From: BQWY01 sp046351095
GTDB taxonomy: Bacteria; Nitrospirota; Nitrospiria; Nitrospirales; Nitrospiraceae
NCBI GenBank assembly: GCA_046351095.1
Contig: JAXLZC010000001.1
Coordinates: 2,294,001 to 2,358,000, forward strand
Direction: 5' to 3'
Length of the DNA: 64,000 nucleotides
Positions 15,917-25,112 of this stretch are shown here, piece after piece (position 1 is the first letter of the stretch; the number at the start of each line of letters is the position of its first letter). The notes under the pieces were generated by a model. The model did not search any database, had not been told where the DNA came from, and saw only the letters and a program-made list of their open reading frames with translations. A program made the position numbers and the translations under genes.

Positions 15917-18900
15917 TCAATGGACTCCTTCGCTGGTCTCGCCCGTGATCGCCGTCGCCGATCCGTGTCCGGCCGCCGGCCGCGTCCCGCGCCCTGTGAT
16001 CGTTCGAATCAACACGTAAAACAGCGGCACAAAAAATATCGCGAGAAACGTCGCCGCGATCATCCCCCCCATCACGCCGGTGCCGATGGACTGGCGGCTG
16101 GCGGCGCCCGCACCGCGCGCGATGACCAGCGGCACCATCCCGAAAATGAACGCCATCGACGTCATGATGATCGGCCGGAACCGCAACCGGGCCGCTTCGA
16201 TGGCCGACTCGATCAACGGACGTCCGGCCTCGTAGCGCGTGTTGGCGAATTCCACGATCAAGATCGCGTTTTTCGCCGACAACCCGATCAACGTCACCAG
16301 ACCGATCTGGAAATACATGTCGTTCTCGAAGCCGCGCAGCCACACGGCCGTCAACGCGCCGAAGATCGCAAACGGCACCGCCAGAATCGCGGCGAACGGC
16401 ACCGCCCAACTTTCGAACTGCGCCGCCAACACGAGGAACACCATCAACAGCCCGACGAGGAACACCTGGCTCGACTGTCCGCCGACCCGTCGCTCTTGGA
16501 ACGAAATGTTGCTCCAGTCGATCGAGTACCCTTGCGGAACGAGGACCTCTTTCGACACGCGGTCGAGCGCTTCGAGCGCCTGCCCCGAGCTGTAGCCGGG
16601 GGCCGCCGCGCCGAGGACCATCGCCGTATTGTATCCGTTGAAGTGGTTCACGGGATCGGGGCCGCCTTGGTATTCGGGCGTCACCACTGTATCGAGCGAA
16701 ATCATGTTCGGCCCTTGCGGTCCCATGGTCCTGACGTAAATTTTCGAAATGTCCTGCGGTGTCGCGCGGAACTCGGCTTCCGCTTCCGTCTGGACATGGT
16801 ACACACGGCCGAACTTCACAAAGTCGTTGATGTAGAAATTGCCGAAGTAGGCCTGCAGCGTGTCGAAGATGTCCGAGATCGGAATGCCGAGCGCCTTCGC
16901 CCGCTCCCGGTTCACGTGGGCATAGAGGCGGGGCGACGACACACGAAAATTCGTGCCGATCCGCCCAATGGCCGGTTCCTTCTGCGCCCGCGCAACGAAT
17001 TCCTGTGCAATCCCGGCGAACTTTTTGAAGTCGCCGCCGCTGGGATCTTGTAGTTGCGCCGAAAATCCGCCGACCGCCCCGACCCCGCGAATCGCCGGTG
17101 CGTTGAACGCCAGCAACAGGGCCTCCGGAATCTTTGCGAACTCGCCGTACGCGGCGCCGACCATCGCCTTCGCGTGGTACTGCGGCTCGGGCCGGTCGTC
17201 CCACAAGACCATCGGCACGAACATCGTCGCAGCGTTCGGCCCACGTGTCCCGAACACGAAGTTCTGGCCGGAGAGTGCGTCCGTCGAATGCACGGCGGGA
17301 ATTTTCTGGAAGAAGCGCTCGATCCGCTCCAGTACCGCATCCGTCCGTTGCTTCGAGGAACCGTCCGGCAACTGGGCCATGATGAGGATGTAGCCCTGGT
17401 CCTCCTCCGGCAGGAAGCTCTTCGGCAGACCGGTGAACAATGTCCACGACAACGCCAACAGCCCGGCGAATGCGAGCATCGCGATCACCGGTCTGGCGAC
17501 GATCCGACTGACGGACGCAGTGTAGGACCGTTGCGTGCGGCCGAACCACCGGTCGAACCATGCCCAGAAGCCGCCACGGGCCTCATGTTGCGGTTTCAGC
17601 ACCAGCGCGCAGAGCGCCGGGCTCAACGTCAAGGCGACGAACCCCGACACGGTGACGGAGATCGCAATCGTCGCAGCGAACTGTTTATACAGTGCGCCGG
17701 TGATCCCGCCGACGAAGCCGACCGGAATGAACACGGAGACCAGCACCAACACGATCGCGATGATCGGCGAAGTGACTTCGCTCATCGCACGTTTGGCCGC
17801 GTCTTTCGGCGAAAGCCGATCCTCGCGCATGTGCCGTTCGACGTTTTCGACGACGACGATCGCGTCGTCGACCACGATTCCGATCGCCAAGACCATCCCG
17901 AACAGGGTGATCGTATTGATCGAAAAGCCGAGCGCCGCCAACCCGATGAACGTCCCGATCAACGAGACGGGCACCGCGACGGTCGGGATGATCGTCGCCC
18001 GCCAGCTCTGCAGAAACAGGTACACTACAAGCACGACCAAGATCATCGCCTCGCCCAGAGTCTTCACCACCTCGCGGATCGACACTTCGATGAAACGCGT
18101 CGTGTCGTACGGAACGTCATAGGACATGCCGGCCGGCACGTTTTGCATCAGTTCGTCCATCTTCGCGCGTGTGCGCCGGACCGTGTCGAGCGCGTTCGCG
18201 CCGGGCGACAGGAACGTCAAAATGAACGTCGTCGGCTGACTGTTCCATCGGCCTTCGAGCGAATACGACTGCGCGCCGAGCTCGATCCGCGCCACATCCT
18301 TCAGACGCACGGTGGAGCCGTCCGGCAAGGCGCGCACGATCAGCTCCTCGAACTCCTTCACGTCCGTGAGGCGTCCCTTGGTAATGATCGGGATCGTGAG
18401 CTCCGTGCCCTTCGGGGCCGGTTCGCGGCCGACGGTGCCGGCCGGGTAGTCGCGGTTTTGATCCCGGATGATATTGATGACATCCGTCGGCATCAGGCCC
18501 AGCTTGGCCATGTGCATCGGATTCAAAATGATCCGCATGCTGTAATTCTGCTGGCCGAACACCATCGCGTCGCCCACGCCCGGCACACGCTTCAGGTCGT
18601 CCACCATCCGCAGCGTCGCGTAGTTGGAGAGGAACACGGCGTCGTGGCGCGGATCGGTCGACTTGAGCACGAGCACCGCCACAAGGTCCGGCGACACCTT
18701 CCGCACCGAGACACCTTGGCGGATGACTTCCGTCGGCAACTGAGGCTCCGCCAGCTTCTCGCGGTTCTGCGTCTGCACCTGCGCGATGTCCGGATTCGTG
18801 CCGATCTCGAAGGTCAGCTTGATCGAGACGTGGCCGTCGTTGCTGCTGGTCGAATCGAAATAGAGCAGATTGTCGATGCCCGGCAGGGTGACTTCGATCG

Positions 18901-19093
18901 GACGCGCGACCGATTCGGCGGCCACCTCGGCGCTGGCGCCCGGATAGTCCGCGTCGATCTGGACGACCGGCGGCGTGATTTCGGGAAACTGCGCGATGGG
19001 CAAAAATTCCATCGCCAGCAACCCCATCACCACGATCACGATCGAGATGACGGAGGCGAAGATCGGCCGATCGATAAAGACGTGCGACGTCAT
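15917..19093 (-). CDS. RND multidrug efflux pump, HAE1 family (AcrB/MexB-like)
   Basis: A full-length 1058-residue HAE1 pump. It starts with the inner-membrane helix after FIDRPIFA, keeps the proton-relay aspartate pair in GIVVDDAIVVVENVERH, and has the internal duplication typical of AcrB with porter loops such as GATTM-type LPEEDQGYILI. It uses the proton gradient to drive export from periplasm and inner leaflet through the adaptor and outer-membrane partners encoded on both sides. It begins 3 bases after the adaptor stop. Confidence 0.96.
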   Translation of the reverse strand: MTSHVFIDRPIFASVISIVIVVMGLLAMEFLPIAQFPEITPPVVQIDADYPGASAEVAAESVARPIEVTLPGIDNLLYFDSTSSNDGHVSIKLTFEIGTNPDIAQVQTQNREKLAEPQLPTEVIRQGVSVRKVSPDLVAVLVLKSTDPRHDAVFLSNYATLRMVDDLKRVPGVGDAMVFGQQNYSMRIILNPMHMAKLGLMPTDVINIIRDQNRDYPAGTVGREPAPKGTELTIPIITKGRLTDVKEFEELIVRALPDGSTVRLKDVARIELGAQSYSLEGRWNSQPTTFILTFLSPGANALDTVRRTRAKMDELMQNVPAGMSYDVPYDTTRFIEVSIREVVKTLGEAMILVVLVVYLFLQSWRATIIPTVAVPVSLIGTFIGLAALGFSINTITLFGMVLAIGIVVDDAIVVVENVERHMREDRLSPKDAAKRAMSEVTSPIIAIVLVLVSVFIPVGFVGGITGALYKQFAATIAISVTVSGFVALTLSPALCALVLKPQHEARGGFWAWFDRWFGRTQRSYTASVSRIVARPVIAMLAFAGLLALSWTLFTGLPKSFLPEEDQGYILIMAQLPDGSSKQRTDAVLERIERFFQKIPAVHSTDALSGQNFVFGTRGPNAATMFVPMVLWDDRPEPQYHAKAMVGAAYGEFAKIPEALLLAFNAPAIRGVGAVGGFSAQLQDPSGGDFKKFAGIAQEFVARAQKEPAIGRIGTNFRVSSPRLYAHVNRERAKALGIPISDIFDTLQAYFGNFYINDFVKFGRVYHVQTEAEAEFRATPQDISKIYVRTMGPQGPNMISLDTVVTPEYQGGPDPVNHFNGYNTAMVLGAAAPGYSSGQALEALDRVSKEVLVPQGYSIDWSNISFQERRVGGQSSQVFLVGLLMVFLVLAAQFESWAVPFAAILAVPFAIFGALTAVWLRGFENDMYFQIGLVTLIGLSAKNAILIVEFANTRYEAGRPLIESAIEAARLRFRPIIMTSMAFIFGMVPLVIARGAGAASRQSIGTGVMGGMIAATFLAIFFVPLFYVLIRTITGRGTRPAAGHGSATAITGETSEGVH

Positions 19094-19096
19094 GCA

Positions 19097-20557
19097 TCAG
19101 CCTTTAGGGGACGCGGGTGTGCCGCGCGACGGCGGCTCCTCGGAGCGGTCCGGCGCGACGTCGGATGCGGGACGTTCGGTCGGCGGCGCGGCGTCCGGGT
19201 CCGGTTTCGACGCCGGCGATGCCTCAGGACGTGCTTCGGCCGCAGACGCGGGCTTGTCCGGAGCGGGTGATGCAGGCGGCGCGTTCGGTGAAGCGCTCGG
19301 ATTCGCAGACCCACCCTGCGCGCCGGGGCCGCCGCCGGCCGCCAGACTGCCCGCCGGCACCGCCTGTACCGGCATCCCCGGTCCGATCTTCATCAATCCG
19401 TTCACCACGACCCGCTCGCCGGACTTCAACCCGCCGTCGATCAGCCATTGATCGCCTTGCCAGGCGGCCGCTGCCACATCGCGCATCTCCACCTTGTTCT
19501 CGGCGTTTACGACGAACACGAACGGCCCCTTCGGGCCCTGCATCACGGCGCGCTGCGGAATCAGCACCGCGTCGGTCTTGATGTCGCCGATGATGCGCAA
19601 CTTCAGAAATTGTCCCGGCAATAGCTGACGCGTAGGGTTCGGGAACGTCATGCGGATCTGCCGCGAGCCTGTGTCTGCGCGCAAGCCGACTTCCAGCACA
19701 TCGAGCGTCCCTTCGTGCGGATAGGGCGTCCCGTCCATGAACGTGACGGCGCCGCGAATTTTGTACGGGTCGGACCGCTGAATGCGTTTCGCCTCCACAT
19801 CGCGCTGCCGCTTCAATAAAAACGTTTCCGGCACGTTGGCGACGACATACATCGGGTCGACTCGATGGATGATCGTCAACAGGTCGGTCTGCGCCGAGAC
19901 AAGGCGTCCTTCGTAAAATCGGCTGCGCTCGATCAAGCCGTCGATCGGCGCCGTGACGATCGTGTTGCGATTGTCGAAATCCGCGCGGATCTGCTCCGCC
20001 TTGGCGCCTTCCAACATGGCGGTGGCGGCCAACTGCTCGGCCATCGCATCGTCGAGATCCTTTTGGCTAACCGCTTGCTCTTTCACGAGCGGCCGCACCC
20101 GCGCGAGTTGCTGTTTCGCCTGGATCAGGCGCGCTTCCGCCTGCGCCACCTTCGCACGGGCGCTCGCCGCGTTCGCCTGAAACGGCACCGGGTCGATCTG
20201 ATACAGCCTGGCGCCTTTTTTGACGTCCCGCCCCTCTGCGTAGAACACCTGTTTGAGGATGCCGGTCACCTGCGAGCGGATTTCTACCGGCCTGGAGGCT
20301 TCCGCTTGTCCGATGAATTCCGGTTCGTCGGGAATTTCCTGCGCGGACACGGTGACCACTTCGACCGTCACCGCCATCTGCGGCGGGCCGGGCGGCGGAC
20401 CGCCTTCCTGTTTGCACCCGGCCAGCATCGCGAGGCTGACGGCAACACAGGACCACAGACCGGATGCGCGCGGCGAAGGGAGGACCGACCGACCGACCGT
20501 ATCGTCGAAATCGGTCTGTGGACTGCCGGCGGCTTGTCGTACGGATGGTGATGTCAT
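19097..20557 (-). CDS. RND periplasmic adaptor (membrane fusion protein, AcrA/MexA-like)
   Basis: About 486 residues from the ATG at 20557. A signal segment with lipobox LAGC (C48) follows an unusually long polar N-terminus, so the real start may be further in. Then come biotinyl-lipoyl, alpha-hairpin (about 100-200), beta-barrel and membrane-proximal domains (RPVEIRSQVTGIL; APIDGLIERSRFYEG; DAVLIPQRAVMQG). The last roughly 85 residues are a low-complexity Ala/Pro/Glu/Ser tail not found in AcrA. It is the first gene of the efflux operon. Confidence 0.92.
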   Translation of the reverse strand: MTSPSVRQAAGSPQTDFDDTVGRSVLPSPRASGLWSCVAVSLAMLAGCKQEGGPPPGPPQMAVTVEVVTVSAQEIPDEPEFIGQAEASRPVEIRSQVTGILKQVFYAEGRDVKKGARLYQIDPVPFQANAASARAKVAQAEARLIQAKQQLARVRPLVKEQAVSQKDLDDAMAEQLAATAMLEGAKAEQIRADFDNRNTIVTAPIDGLIERSRFYEGRLVSAQTDLLTIIHRVDPMYVVANVPETFLLKRQRDVEAKRIQRSDPYKIRGAVTFMDGTPYPHEGTLDVLEVGLRADTGSRQIRMTFPNPTRQLLPGQFLKLRIIGDIKTDAVLIPQRAVMQGPKGPFVFVVNAENKVEMRDVAAAAWQGDQWLIDGGLKSGERVVVNGLMKIGPGMPVQAVPAGSLAAGGGPGAQGGSANPSASPNAPPASPAPDKPASAAEARPEASPASKPDPDAAPPTERPASDVAPDRSEEPPSRGTPASPKG

Positions 20558-20725
20558 AGTCGAAAACCTGTATGGACGCTCCACGGCGCTCGGCACCGGA
20601 GCAGTCGGGGATTCTCGCTTTTTCCCCGAGATGAGCGCAAGGACATTCCTAGTGTCCTCGTGAGTCCGACATGAAACTGCGTCGGCGAAGATGGCGGTGC
20701 GCGCCTCGGAGCGCGATCGTGCCGC

Positions 20726-22804
20726 TCATTGTCCGTCGACCCCGTGTCCGACGGACGTCCGACGTTCCGGACGTCCATTCGACAGCGTCTCGACGATATA
20801 ACGCAACAACCGTTCGGAGCGGACGACGCCGACAAGTCGCCTGTTCTCCTTCGACGCGACAACCGGCACCCAGTCGGCATCCTCCTTGTGCATCGCCTCG
20901 GCGATGGTCAGACAGAAATCCTGCGGCGTCGCCGTTAAGACCGTCGTGCGCATCAACCCCGCCACCGGCGCGTCCGCCGTGGCGCCGCGCGACAAGGCAT
21001 CGAACAATTCGGTGCGTCCGACCAGACCACGGAGTTCCCCCTGCGGCGTGAGCACCGGCACCTGTTCGAGTCGATGATCGTCCAGAAGCGCAATGGCCGT
21101 CGCGAACGTGTCCGTGGGCGACAGCGTCGGCTCCGGCGGAGGCTCCTGAAAACGCGACACCGGCTCCTGCACCAGACGATCCCACGCCTCCGACAGCAAG
21201 GGATTCGTGCGCGGCTGCCGCCAGCGCAGCGCCTGCGCCATGACCGAACGAAAGGGGGCCAGCGAGGCGGACAGTTCCGAAAAGAGATCGCGCCCCATCA
21301 CGACGACCTCCACCTCCGACGTGGCGCGCGCGGTCGCGGACCGCTTCGCCCCTTCGAGCAGCGCTCGCTCGCCGAAAAATTCGCCCGGCCCGACCGTCGC
21401 CACAACGCGCTCACCGCCGCCCACGGTCGACCGCCGCACAATCTCTACCGTGCCGGCTTCGATCATATAGAGGTCCGTCGCGGGATCGCCTTCGCGCATG
21501 ATGAGGTCGCCGCGGCGAAAATGCGCGCGGTGGATACGCTCGGTCGGCGCCGTGTGTGGGTGGGCGAGATCCCGGGGGAAAAAGAGTTCCCACGTCCAAT
21601 CGAACGCCAGCTTGATGCGGCGCGACCAGCTCGGCATCTTCAGCAAGTAGACCGTCCGCCAGAGCCACCAGGCGGGGAAACCCGCGAGGCGCACGCCGAG
21701 AATTTCCGCGACCGCCTTTTTCCCGCCGATCCCGCAGAGCTGCCCCAACGGCCGAAACCGGAAAGGCTGCGTCGGTTCGCCGCGCAGCGTGCGCAGCATA
21801 TTGTCGGCGACCTGCCGTCCCTGACGATCGGCAAACTGTCCGGTGGGCGGACACAGGGTCCCGTCGTGCGCATTGACGATGCGCGCACAATCGCCGATCG
21901 CCCACACCGACGCAGTGCCGCGCAGCCGCATGTCCGGGTCGGTACAGAGCCGCCCGCGATCCTTGGGCACATCGAGGCGACGAACCAACTCAGGCATCGT
22001 CGTGCCGATGGTGCAGACTATCGTGGCCGCCCGCAGCACCCGCCCGTCGTTCAGCTCCACGCCGTCCGCCGTCGCGGACACGACGCGCGCCTGCGTGACG
22101 ACGCGAATGCCGGCGCGCTCCATATGTCGGTGCGCAAAAGTCCGCAGTGCCGGGCTCACCTCCGGCAGAATTTCGTCATGCGAATGCACAAGCGTCACCG
22201 TGCAGCCGTCGGCGCCGAAGTTGTTGTAGAACGTCGCACTTTCGCGTAACAAGTCGTTCAACTCGCCCGCAACCTCCACCCCGCTGAACCCACCGCCGAC
22301 CACGACGATCGACAGGTACCATCGCCGGCGCTCCGGGTCGTCGCAGACTTCCGCCTTCTCCATCTGCTGCATGACGTGATGCCGAAGGTCGAGCGCATCC
22401 GCCACCGACTTCAGCGGAAAGGCATGGTCGGCCATGCCGGGGACTTGATGCAGATGGACGACGGAGCCGCAGGCGATCACGCAGTGGTCGAACGACAGGC
22501 CTCTCACGGTGCCGTCTTCGCCGAGAAATTCGAGCCGCTTTCCCTCCACGTCGACGTCCCAAACCGCTTCCGTCCGACTGACGATCTCCGGCAACATCTG
22601 CCGAATCGGGACGGAGACGGCGGAGGGGCTGATGGCGGCGCCCGCCACTTCGGCCAGCAGGGGGTAAAACACCATCGCGTTGTGGTGGGCGAACAACACG
22701 ATCTCGCAGGAGCCGCGCGGCGCCCGACGCACCAATTGCCTGGCGCAGCTGATCCCGGCGAATCCGCCGCCGATGATGACGATGCGGAGCGGGGCCGCCT
22801 CCAT
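20726..22804 (-). CDS. Type II NADH dehydrogenase-like flavoprotein fused to cNMP-binding and CBS domains
   Basis: About 692 residues from the ATG at 22804. Residues 1-400 are an NDH-2-like pyridine nucleotide-disulfide oxidoreductase: FAD loop IIGGGFAGI, NAD loop VVVGGGFSGVE and a second FAD motif SVWAIGDCA. Residues about 420-520 are a cyclic-nucleotide-binding domain (HFRRGDLIMREGD; PGEFFGERALLEGAKRSATARA). The last 120 residues hold a CBS pair (EQVPVLTPQGELRGLVGR; ADWVPVVASKENRRLVGVV). NDH-2 passes electrons from NADH to quinone without pumping protons; the extra domains suggest control by cAMP-like and adenine nucleotide ligands. The frame is open to a TTG at 22948, so the start is uncertain. 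Confidence 0.85.
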   Translation of the reverse strand: MEAAPLRIVIIGGGFAGISCARQLVRRAPRGSCEIVLFAHHNAMVFYPLLAEVAGAAISPSAVSVPIRQMLPEIVSRTEAVWDVDVEGKRLEFLGEDGTVRGLSFDHCVIACGSVVHLHQVPGMADHAFPLKSVADALDLRHHVMQQMEKAEVCDDPERRRWYLSIVVVGGGFSGVEVAGELNDLLRESATFYNNFGADGCTVTLVHSHDEILPEVSPALRTFAHRHMERAGIRVVTQARVVSATADGVELNDGRVLRAATIVCTIGTTMPELVRRLDVPKDRGRLCTDPDMRLRGTASVWAIGDCARIVNAHDGTLCPPTGQFADRQGRQVADNMLRTLRGEPTQPFRFRPLGQLCGIGGKKAVAEILGVRLAGFPAWWLWRTVYLLKMPSWSRRIKLAFDWTWELFFPRDLAHPHTAPTERIHRAHFRRGDLIMREGDPATDLYMIEAGTVEIVRRSTVGGGERVVATVGPGEFFGERALLEGAKRSATARATSEVEVVVMGRDLFSELSASLAPFRSVMAQALRWRQPRTNPLLSEAWDRLVQEPVSRFQEPPPEPTLSPTDTFATAIALLDDHRLEQVPVLTPQGELRGLVGRTELFDALSRGATADAPVAGLMRTTVLTATPQDFCLTIAEAMHKEDADWVPVVASKENRRLVGVVRSERLLRYIVETLSNGRPERRTSVGHGVDGQ

Positions 22805-22959
22805 CGGTTCGGCATCGACGGCGGGCAGCGCCAGCGTCGGCAACGACAAGGCGTCGACGCCGGTGGCAGCGCTCAACGCGGACTGACGCGGGGCGGGGGG
22901 TTGTCCCAGTACCGGCACGAAGATCGGACTCCACGATGACCATCGCAAACCGAGCTGCC

Positions 22960-22988
22960 AGTCTAACCAGTCTCCACCAGCCGCTCAA
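22960..22988 (-). promoter_or_regulatory. Putative sigma-70 promoter of the NDH-2 fusion gene
   Basis: The minus strand reads TTGAGC, 17 bases, TAGACT. Transcription would begin near 22953, about 150 bases before the preferred ATG at 22804. The match is good but untested. Confidence 0.45.
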
Positions 22989-23266
22989 GCCGCTCGGAGG
23001 GCACCGCATTCCCACCGCCATGCCGTCACGTCGGCGTGTCCGGTCCGAACGAGGACGGGATCGCACCCGATCCGTCGCGCCGTGCGCGGGGCAGACAGCC
23101 GGAGGCACGAAACTCGACATTGTGCGCGCACCAGTCCTCCCGCAAGCCTCATCCGTCGGCGTCGCCCGTCGCGCGCCCAGGTCCCACGACCGACCGGCTG
23201 AGTAGCATCGGCATCCCTGGTCGTGGCACCGCATGAGGCGGATTGTCTGCATGCGTCGCCTGCGCC
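22989..23266. other. Intergenic region without a recognised feature
   Basis: Together with the leader of the NDH-2 fusion gene, this makes a gap of about 460 bases between that gene and the ABM gene. Several GC-rich frames run through it but resemble no protein and lack ribosome sites. I see no terminator. Confidence 0.4.
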
Positions 23267-23563
23267 TCAGTATTCAAACGCCACGTCATAGAGCGCCGGC
23301 GTCATATCCACATTCAGCTGCCGCAACGCAGCCTTCATCGGCGTCACCGTTTTTTCGTAGGCTTTCCAATAGATCGCTTCGTTCTCCCAGAGCGCCACAT
23401 TGATGTAGTTGAATCGGCTGTCCGCTTTGATCGATTTATGAAATTTGCCGCTGATGAACCCTGGCTCGTGGGTAATATGCGCTCTCACCTCGTTCCACCA
23501 TGTCACAAACGCGGCTTCATGTTCGTGTGGAACCGAAAAGACATTGATCAGCGTGACGGCCAT
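23267..23563 (-). CDS. Antibiotic biosynthesis monooxygenase (ABM) domain protein
   Basis: The 98-residue single-domain dimeric ferredoxin-like protein fits the ABM family in length and pattern: VTLINVFSVPHEHEAAFVTWW, GFISGKFHKS and FNYINVALWENEAIYWKAY. Some members oxidise quinol-type or heme substrates without cofactors; the substrate here is unknown. AGGAGGT lies just before the ATG. It is downstream of the Spy-like gene by 117 bases. Confidence 0.85.
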   Translation of the reverse strand: MAVTLINVFSVPHEHEAAFVTWWNEVRAHITHEPGFISGKFHKSIKADSRFNYINVALWENEAIYWKAYEKTVTPMKAALRQLNVDMTPALYDVAFEY

Positions 23564-23680
23564 GATGCACCTCCTGGGGCCAGTAGACTCACGTAATGAC
23601 AGCCCGAGAAACGTTCCAACCCATCCAGTCCGTTCTAGGCATCCCTTTCATCCGAGGGGAGACAGGTCGCGTATCCGCAA

Positions 23681-24118
23681 TCACATGTCCTCGAACCGCT
23701 CCATCCACGCCCGAACATGCTCGACCGCCTCCGCTTTCTGCGCTGGCGTCAGACTCGCGTGCCATTCGCTGAACTTCGGCAACACCCGGGTGACGGTGCG
23801 TGCCTGCAGTGCGCGATGGTCTTCGATCAATTGTGTCATCTTCGCCTGATCCATCCGGTCGCTGTGGAACTCCGTGATCGCCGCCTCCACAATCGCACGA
23901 TGCTCGGCTCGCGATTCGGCTCGCGCTGCCAACGCTTCGTCTTTCACGGCCGAGAGCAGCACCTTCTGCTGATCGTTCAGACCCAGCTCCTTGCTGATCT
24001 TACTCGTCACCCAGTCGGCTCGCTCCGCCGGCGTATGGTGTCGATGGCAGGCGGTTGCAACGAGCAAGCCGCCGGCTATGAACAGGGCCAGTGTTCCTCG
24101 AATCGCCTTCGTGTTCAC
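23681..24118 (-). CDS. Spy/CpxP-like periplasmic lipoprotein
   Basis: 145 residues starting at GTG, with GAGGAGG in front. A signal peptide ends in a lipobox (VATAC, C24) followed by HRHH, a possible metal-binding cluster. The mature part is helical and charged (WVTSKISKELGLNDQQKVLLSAV; LTPAQKAEAVEHVRAW), like Spy/CpxP/heavy-metal sensor proteins with their LTxxQ motifs. A role as periplasmic chaperone or metal/envelope-stress sensor is likely but inferred. Confidence 0.75.
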   Translation of the reverse strand: MNTKAIRGTLALFIAGGLLVATACHRHHTPAERADWVTSKISKELGLNDQQKVLLSAVKDEALAARAESRAEHRAIVEAAITEFHSDRMDQAKMTQLIEDHRALQARTVTRVLPKFSEWHASLTPAQKAEAVEHVRAWMERFEDM

Positions 24119-24170
24119 GATTCGTCCTCCTCGTGCCAGTACCTGGATGAGATCGGTCTTCTCGTTGCGG

Positions 24171-24668
24171 TTAAGAGCGGACGCCGAACGCTTCTCCCTT
24201 CACCATCGGTCGCATCGCCGGCTGGGCTTCGAGCTGACGCGCGATCGCCCCGTCCACCGACCACTTGCCGCCGCCGGTGACCAGGAGCGCGAGACTCATC
24301 GCGATGACGAGCATATGGAATTCGAATCCCTCGCCCTGCTGGTGACCGAACCAGTTCATGAAGAACCCTTGGGCCCAATGCTGCGGGATTGCGCCGAGCA
24401 TGATCACGATGAAACTCGCCGCGGTGAAGCGTGTGAGACATCCGGCCATCAACCCCACGGCGCCAAACGACTCGCCGACGATGACGAGAAACCCGATGAT
24501 CCACGGCAAACCAAGCGCGCCCGTGAAAAACCCCATCGTGCCGTCGAACCCGTTGCCGCCGAACCAGCCCAGCAACTTCTGTGCGCCGTGGGCGAACATC
24601 ACACTGCCCAATCCGACACGGAGCATCAATGGCGCGACCGAGTCGTCCGTGCTGAACATCTGATGCAT
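24171..24668 (-). CDS. DoxX-family membrane protein
   Basis: 165 residues with four membrane helices: LMLRVGLGSVMFAHGAQKLLGWFGG, the DoxX start pattern with GxxKxxG, then IIGFLVIVGESFGAVGLMAG, FIVIMLGAIPQHW and LVIAMSLALLVTG. DoxX-like proteins occur with thiosulfate oxidation, redox stress and detoxification systems; no specific role can be assigned. The ATG at 24668 has an AAAGGGGG site. The frame is open 31 codons upstream, but that stretch is arginine-rich and unlikely. Confidence 0.88.
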   Translation of the reverse strand: MHQMFSTDDSVAPLMLRVGLGSVMFAHGAQKLLGWFGGNGFDGTMGFFTGALGLPWIIGFLVIVGESFGAVGLMAGCLTRFTAASFIVIMLGAIPQHWAQGFFMNWFGHQQGEGFEFHMLVIAMSLALLVTGGGKWSVDGAIARQLEAQPAMRPMVKGEAFGVRS

Positions 24669-25112
24669 GGCATCCCCCTTTCCGTCCGACCAGCCTGTGA
24701 CGTGCAGGTCCTCTTTCCGTCTCGTGCGGCGGCTGCCGCGCGCACCACCTACCCACGACAAGGCAACGCGCGTTCCACGGACGCGCCGTAGGGGGGGCGT
24801 CTCTAAGTGCTTGGTGACCCTCGACTGTTCCTGCGAACACGTGGGTGAGTCGAGTGTGTACGCCTGGACTGACGAGGGACACGTGACGGTCGATCGTCAG
24901 GTGACGAACGGTTCGTCATTCTGCCGCTGGGGTTCCTCTCGGCGGAGGAGAAGGCGCTGAGGAAGCCGAGGATTGTTGTGGAAGCGGTATGTGGGGGACA
25001 GACGGGACGGCATCGAAGAGACAAGGGAAAACCAGGTCCGAGGGAAACACGCAGCGGTGCGCGCACCACGCTCCCGTGCTCCAAGCGCGCACCACCTGTG
25101 ATCTGTTCGGCG
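24669..25112. other. Intergenic region with a 17-base palindrome
   Basis: This 444-base gap separates the DoxX start from the DUF2934 stop. No gene is supported. The only notable element is the perfect palindrome at 24902-24918, described separately. Confidence 0.45.
24902..24918. promoter_or_regulatory. Perfect inverted repeat, possible operator
   Basis: TGACGAAC-G-GTTCGTCA is an 8-bp perfect inverted repeat around one base. A second imperfect element (tgacg, 6 bases, cgtca) lies just before it at 24884-24899. This is the size expected for a dimeric regulator site upstream of the DoxX/Spy/ABM genes, but it is 234 bases from the DoxX start and no promoter was confirmed. Confidence 0.3.

Noticed and set aside
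17054..19270. A 738-codon open frame on the plus strand opposite the RND pump
   Set aside because: It is the mirror of a high-GC gene; composition is Arg/His/Asp-rich, no known domain, and the minus-strand product is a full AcrB-like pump. The same holds for long frames opposite gyrA (44603-46240), gyrB and dnaN.
20609..20635. A stem-loop (tcgggga / tccccga) upstream of the efflux adaptor as terminator or attenuator
   Set aside because: The 7-bp stem has an 11-base loop and no adjoining T-run, and could be chance in GC-rich DNA.
22805..22948. 48-residue N-terminal extension of the NDH-2 fusion
   Set aside because: It would start with TTG only about 5 bases after the predicted transcription start, lacks a ribosome site and precedes the usual FAD loop by far more than in the family.
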